A DNA stretch of 9,447 bases from Duncaniella sp. (lineage in GTDB: Bacteria > Bacteroidota > Bacteroidia > Bacteroidales > Muribaculaceae). The translations under genes and the position numbers were made by a program. Numbering within the stretch: the stretch's first letter is position 1; each line of letters opens with the position of its first letter. The notes beneath the pieces are model-generated. The model made no database searches and was not told the DNA's origin. It worked only from the letters and a program-made list of their open reading frames with translations. Shown here piece by piece: positions 1 through 5,011 of the stretch. The stretch is taken from NCBI GenBank assembly GCA_029052375.1, contig JAIDJD010000085.1, positions 1 through 9,447 on the forward strand. Direction: 5' to 3'.

Positions 1-28
1 AAATATAATTTTGTAATGATATAACAAA
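1..28 (-). promoter_or_regulatory. Partial promoter firing out of the left edge
   Basis: On the minus strand a -33 TTTG lies at 28-25, followed after a 17-nt spacer by TATATTT at 7-1. The final G of a TAnnTTTG element would be just outside the window. It corresponds in position to the mntA promoter in the right repeat copy, though that one has a 19-nt spacer. It implies a transcription unit beginning just beyond position 1, which cannot be seen. Confidence 0.45.
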
Positions 29-57
29 AAACGAACCTTGAATTGCTTCAAGATTCG
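26..57 (-). terminator. Intrinsic terminator of mntA-hepT
   Basis: Arms 32-42 and 47-57 form an 11-bp stem around a 4-nt loop. The single non-Watson-Crick position (36/53) is C-A on the plus strand but a G-U wobble in minus-strand RNA, so the structure suits a minus-strand transcript. A run of six T follows on the minus strand (31-26). The stop codon of hepT (50-48) lies inside the first arm. Confidence 0.8.
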
Positions 58-434
58 CTGTTGGTGGTATGTCCTGACAAATTATCAAACTTTTTTGAGG
101 ATTCGATAAGCTTGGAAACTTCAGTCTTTAGTAATGGCAGATGATTTATTACGATTGCCCATATTAAATCTTCTCTTAGACTGTCATAGCCGTGGATGAG
201 ATAGTTGCGGGTATTGACTATTCTTCGAGCGGAGGTAATTTCTATATTTGGAAAAATTTTCAAAATACGGTTCATTGCTTCTCCGATTATAGCAATTTCC
301 CATTGTACAGCACTTCGAAAACATATGTCATCACAGAATGTTTTGAATTCCTTTGGCCTTGAAGAGCAGAACAACTCTATATTCTCTATTGATTTGAGAA
401 TATCGCTCAACGACTTAACAATTTGCTCATCCAT
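48..434 (-). CDS. hepT: HEPN (DUF86) RNase toxin, HepT family
   Basis: This is a 128-aa HEPN-domain protein of the HepT/DUF86 family, the RNase toxin of type VII toxin-antitoxin pairs. The family signature RX4HXY is intact: R76, H81 and Y83 in the sequence RNYLIHGY. In characterised pairs Arg and His form the RNase site, and the Tyr is AMPylated by the MntA partner to silence the toxin. I place the start at the ATG at 434, which overlaps the mntA stop by 8 nt (ATGGATGA); a GTG at 464 would add ten residues. Translational coupling to mntA is likely. The final codons (TTNSES and the stop) come from the repeated tRNA-end/terminator module, so the natural C-terminus may have been replaced. The gene is AT-rich compared with the housekeeping genes nearby, which suggests transfer. 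The family assignment is firm; toxicity is inferred. Confidence 0.88.
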   Translation of the reverse strand: MDEQIVKSLSDILKSIENIELFCSSRPKEFKTFCDDICFRSAVQWEIAIIGEAMNRILKIFPNIEITSARRIVNTRNYLIHGYDSLREDLIWAIVINHLPLLKTEVSKLIESSKKFDNLSGHTTNSES

Positions 435-726
435 AAATAAGTCGTTTTGTGCCGTCAAGTTCACGGCGGAAATATGAATTTTTTACTGCTGTCTCATCGA
501 CCAAATCCACTTTACGGCCGAGTAGCTGTTGCAATTCCTCTATAAAGTCAAAAAATGTGACAAATAAGTCTTGGATTTGGTCATAGTGGAAAATTACCGA
601 GAAATCTACGTCGCTCTGGTCGTTGAAGCGTGGGGTGAGGATTGAGCCGAACACCCACAGTTTGGCCACCTTGTACTTCTTGCACAAGGCTATGATTTTG
701 TCGATGTTCATCTCAATCAGTTTCAT
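427..726 (-). CDS. mntA: Minimal nucleotidyltransferase antitoxin, MntA family
   Basis: This is a 99-aa minimal nucleotidyltransferase. The signature GSX10DXD is exact: G27-S28, ten residues, then D39-V-D41; a third acidic residue fitting the active site is D74 in KVDLVD. In characterised MntA proteins this domain transfers AMP from ATP to the conserved Tyr of HepT, neutralising the RNase. The gene is first in a two-gene minus-strand operon with hepT, which its stop overlaps, so the antitoxin is made first. The start ATG at 726 lies only 4 nt from a promoter -7 element, so the mRNA would be almost leaderless; a second in-frame ATG at 711 (M6) is possible. Codon use is AT-rich like hepT. It could instead be an orphan nucleotidyltransferase, but the hepT neighbour makes that unlikely. 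Confidence 0.9.
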   Translation of the reverse strand: MKLIEMNIDKIIALCKKYKVAKLWVFGSILTPRFNDQSDVDFSVIFHYDQIQDLFVTFFDFIEELQQLLGRKVDLVDETAVKNSYFRRELDGTKRLIYG

Positions 727-730
727 AGCG

Positions 731-761
731 CAAATATAACCATTTGTAATGATATAACAAA
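731..761 (-). promoter_or_regulatory. mntA-hepT promoter, Bacteroidota type
   Basis: On the minus strand a -33 TTTG (761-758) is followed after 19 nt by a -7 TATATTTG (738-731), matching the Bacteroidota consensus exactly in sequence and spacing. The mntA ATG follows 4 nt later, so transcription should begin at or next to the start codon. The -33 element overlaps the T-run of the tRNA terminator. Confidence 0.8.
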
Positions 762-795
762 ATAGCGAACCGATTTCTCGATTCGCTGTTGGTGG
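732..795 (-). repeat. Right copy of tRNA-end/terminator/promoter module
   Basis: This is the direct repeat partner of 1-67 and contains the genuine 3' end of tRNA-Ala. Shared elements in the same order are CC-ACCA plus AACAGCGAATC (795-780), a hairpin with a wobble pair at the same stem position, the 19-mer 744-762, and the -7 region. It is the presumed ancestral junction from which the left copy was derived, or a neighbouring unit of the same array. Confidence 0.85.
758..787 (-). terminator. Terminator of tRNA-Ala
   Basis: Arms 764-773 and 778-787 form a 10-bp stem with a 4-nt loop. Its one imperfect pair (770/781) becomes a G-U wobble on the minus strand. It starts 2 nt after the tRNA CCA end and is followed on the minus strand by a short T run (762-759). 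It matches the left-copy terminator in position and outer stem, with a weaker tail. Confidence 0.7.
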
Positions 796-866
796 AGTAT
801 AGCGGACTCGAACCGCTCACCTCGACACTGCCAGTGTCGCGCTCTAGCCAGATGAGCTAATACCCC
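790..866 (-). tRNA. tRNA-Ala (GGC anticodon), CCA encoded
   Basis: The 77-nt cloverleaf can be folded by eye. The acceptor stem GGGGTAT/ATACTCC has one G-U pair; the D stem is GCTC/GAGC; the anticodon stem CGACA/TGTCG encloses loop CTGGCAG with anticodon GGC at 832-830; the T stem AGCGG/CCGCT encloses TTCGAGT. The discriminator is A, and CCA is encoded (792-790). It decodes GCC/GCU alanine codons. It is transcribed alone, with its own promoter and terminator, and is divergent from rlmN. Confidence 0.97.
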
Positions 867-884
867 GTTGTGCTTTTTGCGTTG

Positions 885-916
885 CAAAGGTAAGATGTTT
901 TTTTTGATTTTGCAAG
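885..916 (-). promoter_or_regulatory. tRNA-Ala promoter
   Basis: On the minus strand a -7 TACCTTTG (892-885) fits TAnnTTTG, with a TTG (915-913) 20 nt upstream as a weak -33. The mature tRNA 5' end is 19 nt after the -7 element, leaving a short 5' leader for processing. Confidence 0.65.
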
Positions 917-1043
917 CGTTTGGCCGATTTTTTTGCTTTAAGGTATGTTTTTTTCTCCTGTTTTGTCTTCCAGAAGGCTTTGGGAGTGGGGTAGAGGGTG
1001 GCTATGCGGGGTTTTATTATTTCTGTTTGTGGATTTGATTTTG

Positions 1044-1051
1044 TAATTTTG
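1044..1051 (+). promoter_or_regulatory. rlmN promoter -7 element
   Basis: TAATTTTG matches the -7 consensus and ends 4 nt before the rlmN ATG, the same geometry as mntA. No good -33 is present at 19-20 nt; a TTTG at 1026-1029 is only 14 nt upstream. The rest of the T-rich divergent spacer (893-1043) shows no other element I can support. Confidence 0.55.
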
Positions 1052-1055
1052 CGGC

Positions 1056-2156
1056 ATGGTAAATCAAATGGATAGAGACGATTCTGTCAGGATTCCCCTG
1101 CTGGGGATGTCGCCGGCCGAGCTTGAGGCTGTGGCCGCCGAGTTTGGCCTGCGCAGGTTTGCGGCCGGCCAGATGGCCAGGCGCCTTTACGTGGGCCGTG
1201 TGGAGAGCATTGACGAGATGACCGAGCTGCCTCAGAGGGTGCGCCAGGCCATGTCCGAGCGCTATTCCGTCGGGCGGTCTGCTCCCGTGCATGAGGCTCT
1301 TAGCTCTGACGGCACGGCCAAGTATCTCTTTGCGTCGCGTTCGGCCGGGATAGACTGTCTGGTGCCTGGCACGGGCGGAGGCATCGATGTTGAGTCAGTG
1401 TTCATTCCGGACCGCGACAGGGCCACGCTCTGTGTGTCGTCTCAGGCCGGGTGCCGCATGGGGTGCCGCTTCTGCATGACGGGCGCCCAGGGTTTTCACG
1501 GCCAGCTGACAGCCGCGGGCATTCTCAATCAGATTTTCTCAGTCCCCGGCGCAGAGCGTCTCACCAATGTGGTGTTCATGGGCATGGGCGAGCCTCTCGA
1601 CAATGTCGGCGAGGTCTTGAAGGCCATCTCCGTGATGACGGCCCCTTGGGGCATGGCCTGGAGTCCCAGGCGCATCACCGTCTCGACCATAGGCCACCTC
1701 TCGGGGCTGCGGCGCCTGCTCGACGAGACCGACGTCCATGTGGCCGTCAGCGTCCATACCCCCTATCCCGACGAGCGTCTCGGCCTCATGCCTGTCCAGC
1801 GGGCTTTCCCGCTGAGGGATGTCGTCGAGCTGCTGCGCGGCTATGACTTCGCACACCAGCGCCGTCTCTCGGCCGAGTATATCATGTGGAGCGGAGTCAA
1901 CGACGACCTGCGCCATGCCGACGAGCTTGCGCGCCTGCTCAGGGGGACGTCGTGCCGTGTCAACCTCATACGCTTTCATGCCATCCCCGGCTTTGAGGGC
2001 CGTCCCTCGCCGCGAGAGCGGATGGAGCGCTTCCGCGACCGCCTCAACGACCTTGGCGTGACGGCCACCATCAGGGCCTCGCGCGGCGAGGATATACAGG
2101 CCGCCTGCGGTATGCTCGCGGGCGCCAAGCGTGCGGCCGGGGAAGGCGCTGAGTGA
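1056..2156 (+). CDS. rlmN: Dual-specificity 23S rRNA A2503 / tRNA A37 methyltransferase RlmN
   Basis: This radical-SAM enzyme methylates C2 of A2503 in 23S rRNA and, in the characterised family, A37 of certain tRNAs. The 366-aa length is close to the usual 345-385. The N-terminal RNA-contact part spans about 1-105. The 4Fe-4S motif CX3CX2C is C133, C137 and C140 (CRMGCRFC), followed by MTGAQGF. The SAM-binding GMGEP is at 176-180. The two mechanistic cysteines are present: C126 (ATLCVSSQ), matching E. coli C118, and C351 near the C-terminus (RGEDIQAACGML), matching C355. Cfr, which methylates C8, is related, but a housekeeping setting without resistance genes favours RlmN. The ATG at 1056 is almost on the transcription start; M5 (1068) is an alternative. 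It is monocistronic, with the next gene about 230 nt away. Confidence 0.95.
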   Translation: MVNQMDRDDSVRIPLLGMSPAELEAVAAEFGLRRFAAGQMARRLYVGRVESIDEMTELPQRVRQAMSERYSVGRSAPVHEALSSDGTAKYLFASRSAGIDCLVPGTGGGIDVESVFIPDRDRATLCVSSQAGCRMGCRFCMTGAQGFHGQLTAAGILNQIFSVPGAERLTNVVFMGMGEPLDNVGEVLKAISVMTAPWGMAWSPRRITVSTIGHLSGLRRLLDETDVHVAVSVHTPYPDERLGLMPVQRAFPLRDVVELLRGYDFAHQRRLSAEYIMWSGVNDDLRHADELARLLRGTSCRVNLIRFHAIPGFEGRPSPRERMERFRDRLNDLGVTATIRASRGEDIQAACGMLAGAKRAAGEGAE

Positions 2157-2190
2157 GCCTGAGACCCCGTCTGAGCCTCTGTAACTTATA

Positions 2191-2210
2191 TTAAGGAAAT
2201 TTTTCTTTAA
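2191..2210. promoter_or_regulatory. AT-rich inverted repeat upstream of pckA promoter
   Basis: TTAAGGAAATTTTTCTTTAA is a nearly perfect 20-bp inverted repeat centred at 2200.5, about 30 nt upstream of the pckA -7 element. It could be a regulator-binding site for pckA or a weak end signal for rlmN. There is no proper loop or T tail, so I do not call it a terminator. Confidence 0.3.
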
Positions 2211-2238
2211 TAATGGCATTTTTCTGACAAAAAGTATG

Positions 2239-2246
2239 TATCTTTG
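2239..2246 (+). promoter_or_regulatory. pckA promoter -7 element
   Basis: TATCTTTG followed by CAAT is a good Bacteroidota -7 element. The -33 region (about 2216-2222) is T-rich but lacks a clear TTTG, which may suit an activator-dependent promoter. Transcription should start near 2250. Confidence 0.7.
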
Positions 2247-2250
2247 CAAT

Positions 2251-2386
2251 CGGTAAACAAGGCCGCGGCCCTAACGGCCCTGCCGGATGTTTGCCGCATC
2301 GCAGAGGTTTTTCCTCCCGGGGCCCTCTGCCTCAGGTAAAAAAGCAGACAATATTAAAAGAAAACTCAATTCTAATAAAGCAAACA
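2251..2386 (+). other. Long structured 5' leader of pckA
   Basis: About 135 nt separate the predicted start of transcription from the pckA ATG. The leader has competing GC-rich pairings: GGCCG 2261-2265 with CGGCC 2275-2279, or GCGGC 2265-2269 with GCCGC 2293-2297. A second hairpin pairs GCAGAGG 2301-2307 with CCTCTGC 2324-2330. The last 50 nt are A-rich and unstructured, as expected for Bacteroidota initiation without Shine-Dalgarno. A 37-codon reading frame from an ATG at 2287 ends at 2400, overlapping the pckA start in the +1 frame. I recognise no known riboswitch. Confidence 0.45.
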
Positions 2387-3991
2387 ATGAGTACAATTGA
2401 TTTGACCCAGTATGGCATCAAGGATGTCAAGGAGGTTATCTACAACCCCAGCTATGAAGAGCTGTTCAAGGCCGAGACCGATCCCTCTCTCGAGGGCTTC
2501 GAGAAGGGCACTGTGACCGAGCTCGGCGCAGTCAACGTGATGACCGGCGTCTACACCGGCCGTTCGCCCAAGGACAAGTTCATCGTTCTCGACGCCAACT
2601 CCAAGGACAATGTCTGGTGGACCAGCGAGGAATATAAGAACGACAACAAGCCCGTCACCGAGGAGACCTGGGCCGCTGTCAAGGAGATCGCCATCAAGGA
2701 GCTCTCCGGCAAGAAGCTCTATGTCGTAGACCGCTTCTGCGGCGCCAACAAGGACACCCGCATGGCTGTCCGCTTCATCGTCGAGGTGGCATGGCAGGCA
2801 CACTTCGTGACCAATATGTTCATCGCCCCCACCGCCGAGGAGCTCAAGGACTTCAAGCCCGACTTCGTAGTCTACAACGCCTCCAAGGCCAAGGTCGAGA
2901 ACTACAAGGAGCTCGGCCTCAACTCCGAGACCGCCGTTGTGTTCAACACCACCTCCAGAGAGCAGGTCATCATCAACACCTGGTATGGCGGCGAGATGAA
3001 GAAGGGTATGTTCTCCATGATGAACTACTACCTCCCCCAGAAGGGCATCGCCTCCATGCACTGCTCTGCCAACACCGACAAGGAAGGCAAGAACACCGCA
3101 ATCTTCTTCGGTCTCTCCGGCACCGGCAAGACCACCCTCTCCACCGACCCCAAGCGTCTCCTCATCGGCGACGACGAGCACGGCTGGGACGACAACGGCG
3201 TCTTCAACTTCGAGGGCGGCTGCTATGCCAAGGTCATCAACCTCGACAAGGAGTCTGAGCCCGACATCTACAAGGCCATCCGCCGCGACGCCCTCCTCGA
3301 GAACGTCACCGTTGACAAGGACGGCAAGATCGACTTCGCCGACAAGAGCGTTACCGAGAACACCCGCGTGTCCTATCCCATCGACCACATCGAGAGCATC
3401 GTAAAGCCCGTATCCGCAGGTCCCGACGCCAAGAACGTCATCTTCCTCTCGGCTGATGCCTTCGGCGTTCTGCCTCCCGTGTCTATCCTGACCCCCGAGC
3501 AGCCCAAGTACTACTTCCTCTCCGGCTTCACCGCCAAGCTCGCCGGCACAGAGCGCGGCATCACCGAGCCCAACCCCACCTTCTCCGCCTGCTTCGGCCA
3601 GGCCTTCCTTGAGCTCCACCCCACCAGGTATGCAGAGGAGCTCGTCAAGAAGATGGAGAAGAGCGGCGCCAAGGCTTATCTCGTGAACACCGGCTGGAAC
3701 GGCACAGGCAAGCGTATCTCTATCCGCGACACCCGCGGCATCATCGACGCTATCCTTGACGGCTCTATCCTCTCGGCTCCCACCAAGAAGCTCCCCATCT
3801 TCGACTTCGAGATTCCCACCGAGCTTCCCGGCGTTGACCCCAACATCCTCGATCCCCGCGACACCTACACCGATCCCGCACAGTGGACCGCAAAGGCCGA
3901 GGACCTCGCCGCACGCTTCATCAAGAACTTCAAGAAGTATGAGAACAACGAGGCCGGCAAGGCTCTCGTTGCCGCCGGTCCCCAGCTCTGA
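2387..3991 (+). CDS. pckA: ATP-dependent phosphoenolpyruvate carboxykinase
   Basis: This enzyme interconverts oxaloacetate + ATP with PEP + CO2 + ADP. In many gut anaerobes it runs in the CO2-fixing direction on the route to succinate and propionate. The 534-aa length is typical of the ATP-dependent type. Visible motifs are the substrate-contact TGRSPKDKF (57-65); K205/K206 and H225 as metal/substrate ligands; the P-loop GLSGTGKTT (242-250); the family signature LIGDDEHGWDDNGVFN (259-274) with metal-binding Asp; NPTFSACFGQAF (396-407); and NTGWNGTGKR (434-443). The start is the ATG at 2387 (MSTIDLTQYG), where homology begins; an in-frame TTG at 2291 would translate the leader. Codons are strongly biased to C endings and AAG/GAG, with no ATA for Ile that I noticed, indicating high expression. 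It has its own promoter and terminator. Confidence 0.97.
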   Translation: MSTIDLTQYGIKDVKEVIYNPSYEELFKAETDPSLEGFEKGTVTELGAVNVMTGVYTGRSPKDKFIVLDANSKDNVWWTSEEYKNDNKPVTEETWAAVKEIAIKELSGKKLYVVDRFCGANKDTRMAVRFIVEVAWQAHFVTNMFIAPTAEELKDFKPDFVVYNASKAKVENYKELGLNSETAVVFNTTSREQVIINTWYGGEMKKGMFSMMNYYLPQKGIASMHCSANTDKEGKNTAIFFGLSGTGKTTLSTDPKRLLIGDDEHGWDDNGVFNFEGGCYAKVINLDKESEPDIYKAIRRDALLENVTVDKDGKIDFADKSVTENTRVSYPIDHIESIVKPVSAGPDAKNVIFLSADAFGVLPPVSILTPEQPKYYFLSGFTAKLAGTERGITEPNPTFSACFGQAFLELHPTRYAEELVKKMEKSGAKAYLVNTGWNGTGKRISIRDTRGIIDAILDGSILSAPTKKLPIFDFEIPTELPGVDPNILDPRDTYTDPAQWTAKAEDLAARFIKNFKKYENNEAGKALVAAGPQL

Positions 3992-4055
3992 TCTCAGACC
4001 CATGACATCGTCACGGCATCCTCTCGGGTGTCAGTGACAGGATAACCCCTCACAA

Positions 4056-4097
4056 GCCGCCTGCCTCCGTCCACCCGGAGACAGGCGGCCTTTCTTT
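4056..4097 (+). terminator. pckA terminator
   Basis: Arms 4056-4069 and 4076-4089 pair over 14 positions with a single C-A mismatch (4064/4081) and a 6-nt loop, followed by CTTTCTTT. It ends the pckA transcript about 65 nt after the stop codon. The minus-strand side has no T run, so it works mainly on the plus strand. Confidence 0.9.
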
Positions 4098-4124
4098 GTG
4101 CAGACATGGCAGGTATAATAGATG

Positions 4125-4161
4125 CCCCGGGCCGCGCTGTGTGTCAGAGCGCGGCCCGGGG
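4125..4161. other. Unassigned strong GC hairpin
   Basis: Arms 4125-4138 and 4148-4161 are perfectly complementary over 14 bp, nearly all G-C, around a 9-nt loop. Neither side is followed by a clear T run, so it is not a classic intrinsic terminator. It could be the 3' end of the minus-strand RNA proposed next to it, a backup stop for pckA read-through, or an RNA-stabilising 3' structure. Confidence 0.65.
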
Positions 4162-4339
4162 GTCGAATTGTCAGAAAAATGGTCAAGTAGTAGTGTCTTA
4201 TCTATATGGTCTGGCGAGAGGTGGTCTCTCTTGGAATGATGAGGTGTTGTGTAAGAATATCTTATGAAACGGTTGCAAAAACAAATAGTAAGGATGTGTC
4301 TGATGTGTGAGGGGAGGGGAGGCTTTGGGGCTCTCCTGT
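4125..4339 (-). ncRNA. Candidate minus-strand small RNA
   Basis: A good promoter at 4373-4344 on the minus strand has no gene downstream. A transcript from about 4339 would run about 215 nt to the 14-bp GC hairpin at 4161-4125. I see no ATG in this stretch on that strand. The 5' part is pyrimidine-rich, including CCTCCCCTCCCC near 4320-4309, and a 5-bp hairpin (GAGAG/CTCTC) lies near the middle. The pyrimidine-rich single-stranded 5' end followed by a stable 3' stem resembles a trans-acting small RNA. This is inference from promoter, hairpin and absence of coding; I recognise no known RNA family. Confidence 0.3.
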
Positions 4340-4343
4340 ATTG

Positions 4344-4373
4344 CAAAGTTACCCAATAGACGTTAAAATCAAT
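4344..4373 (-). promoter_or_regulatory. Orphan promoter reading toward pckA terminator
   Basis: On the minus strand TAACTTTG (4351-4344) is a perfect -7 match, identical to the rpsA element. ATTG (4373-4370) lies 18 nt upstream as an acceptable -33. No open reading frame with a standard start follows, which is the reason for proposing a small RNA. Confidence 0.5.
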
Positions 4374-4472
4374 AAATATGGGTGGCCTAAAATAGCGTGT
4401 ATTGATTAAAAACTTTCAGTCTTGGGTGTTATGGGGCTTACTGTCAGCAGATTGGGTCTTCGTTCAGGATGT

Positions 4473-4515
4473 TACAGAAATATTACAGCCTCCGGCCGGC
4501 TGTAATATTTCTGTA
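4473..4515 (-). terminator. 18-bp perfect hairpin ending the SemiSWEET gene
   Basis: Arms 4473-4490 and 4498-4515 are perfectly complementary over 18 bp, with a 7-nt GC-rich loop. The stem has a GC core next to the loop and AT-rich outer parts, so the 3' arm supplies the U-rich stretch on the minus strand. It begins 9 nt after the stop of the gene at 4525-4812 and is best read as its terminator. Confidence 0.7.
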
Positions 4516-4524
4516 TCTTGAGGC

Positions 4525-4812
4525 TCACCTGCGGCGGCGCTTGCCTCCGAAGTAGTCGTTGTGCATCTTGATGGCGAAGACTATGGCCGAGCTGACCGTG
4601 GTTATGGTGTTGGTGATGACCAGAGGCCAGTTGGCGAGCATCAGGCCCTGTATCACGAAGAAAACGCTGCCGGCTCCGAGCAGGAGGAATGTCGGCAGGG
4701 CTATGCCGTCCGTGTCTCTCGTGCGGATTGTATATGCGGCCTGCGGCAGGTATCCGCATATCATGCATATGGCCGCGGCATAGCCAATGATGTCTATCCA
4801 GATGTGTTGCAT
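4525..4812 (-). CDS. SemiSWEET / PQ-loop membrane protein
   Basis: This 95-aa membrane protein has three predicted helices, at about 5-26, 38-59 and 62-83. It carries the PQ-loop motif at the end of helix 1 (YLPQ, 21-24) and a conserved Asn in helix 3 (N68 in ITNTI), the layout of bacterial SemiSWEETs, which dimerise to move sugars across the inner membrane. Length and topology match the family. The helix-2 position normally holding a pocket-lining Trp (pattern lWliYG) reads FFVIQG here, so F52 replaces Trp and the substrate may differ. The C-terminus is a basic GGKRRRR tail, consistent with a cytoplasmic end. I chose the ATG at 4812, where homology starts; an ATG at 4866 would add 18 polar residues. 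It stands alone, divergent from rpsA; its promoter is unclear (weak AATGTTTG at 4902-4895). The substrate cannot be told. Confidence 0.85.
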   Translation of the reverse strand: MQHIWIDIIGYAAAICMICGYLPQAAYTIRTRDTDGIALPTFLLLGAGSVFFVIQGLMLANWPLVITNTITTVSSAIVFAIKMHNDYFGGKRRRR

Positions 4813-4976
4813 ATCGGTTTTGTGTCTTTGTTGTTGCGGAGTGGTTGAAGTGTTGGCTCTGAGCACCGTGCCGGGGCGGTAACTCGCTATAATCCAAACA
4901 TTCTGCGGGCGGGGAATGTTCAGCAGTGCTAAATTAACTATTTTTCATAAAATAATCTGCCGCGGGATGGTTAAAA

Positions 4977-5008
4977 ATTGCATATATTGCGGAAAATCAC
5001 TAACTTTG
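4977..5008 (+). promoter_or_regulatory. rpsA promoter
   Basis: ATTG (4977-4980) and TAACTTTG (5001-5008) are spaced by 20 nt, a good Bacteroidota promoter. Transcription should begin near 5012, giving a leader of about 64 nt. Confidence 0.75.
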
Positions 5009-5011
5009 CCG

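Larger units (their letters stand above)
1..67 (-). repeat. Left copy of tRNA-end/terminator/promoter module
   Basis: This segment is a diverged direct repeat of 732-795. Identical blocks are a 16-mer at 52-67 (same as 780-795), a 19-mer at 11-29 (same as 744-762) and an 8-mer at 1-8 (same as 732-739). On the minus strand it reads: last acceptor bases plus ACCA of a tRNA, a terminator hairpin, a spacer, then promoter elements. The inner stems of the two hairpins differ, and this copy is 2 nt shorter between the promoter elements, so the duplication is not recent. With the right copy it brackets mntA-hepT. I infer a duplicated insertion site at the tRNA-Ala 3' end; no integrase is visible in the window. 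Confidence 0.85.
3992..4524. other. Gene-free interval between pckA and the SemiSWEET gene
   Basis: I find no convincing protein gene in these 533 nt. They hold, in order, the pckA terminator, an unassigned GC hairpin, a possible minus-strand small RNA with its promoter, an AT-rich stretch (about 4374-4472) with nothing I can name, and the terminator of the gene on the right. Frames here lack proper starts, family resemblance and the codon bias of the neighbours. Confidence 0.7.

Noticed and set aside
205..477. 90-aa plus-strand frame in the toxin-antitoxin region
   Set aside because: It is antisense to hepT, whose signature motif and coupled antitoxin are clear.
2291..2386. N-terminal extension of pckA from an upstream TTG
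   Set aside because: The extra 32 residues are not PEPCK-like, cover the structured leader, and homology begins exactly at the ATG at 2387.
2372..4003. 543-codon open frame on the minus strand opposite pckA
   Set aside because: It is the mirror of pckA's strongly biased codons: a low-complexity Leu/Gly/Val/Glu-rich product with no family resemblance, while pckA on the other strand is unmistakable.
4050..4346. Possible 98-aa minus-strand protein in the gap after pckA
   Set aside because: It needs a TTG start inside a promoter element, runs through two strong hairpins including the pckA terminator, and has no resemblance to any family I know.
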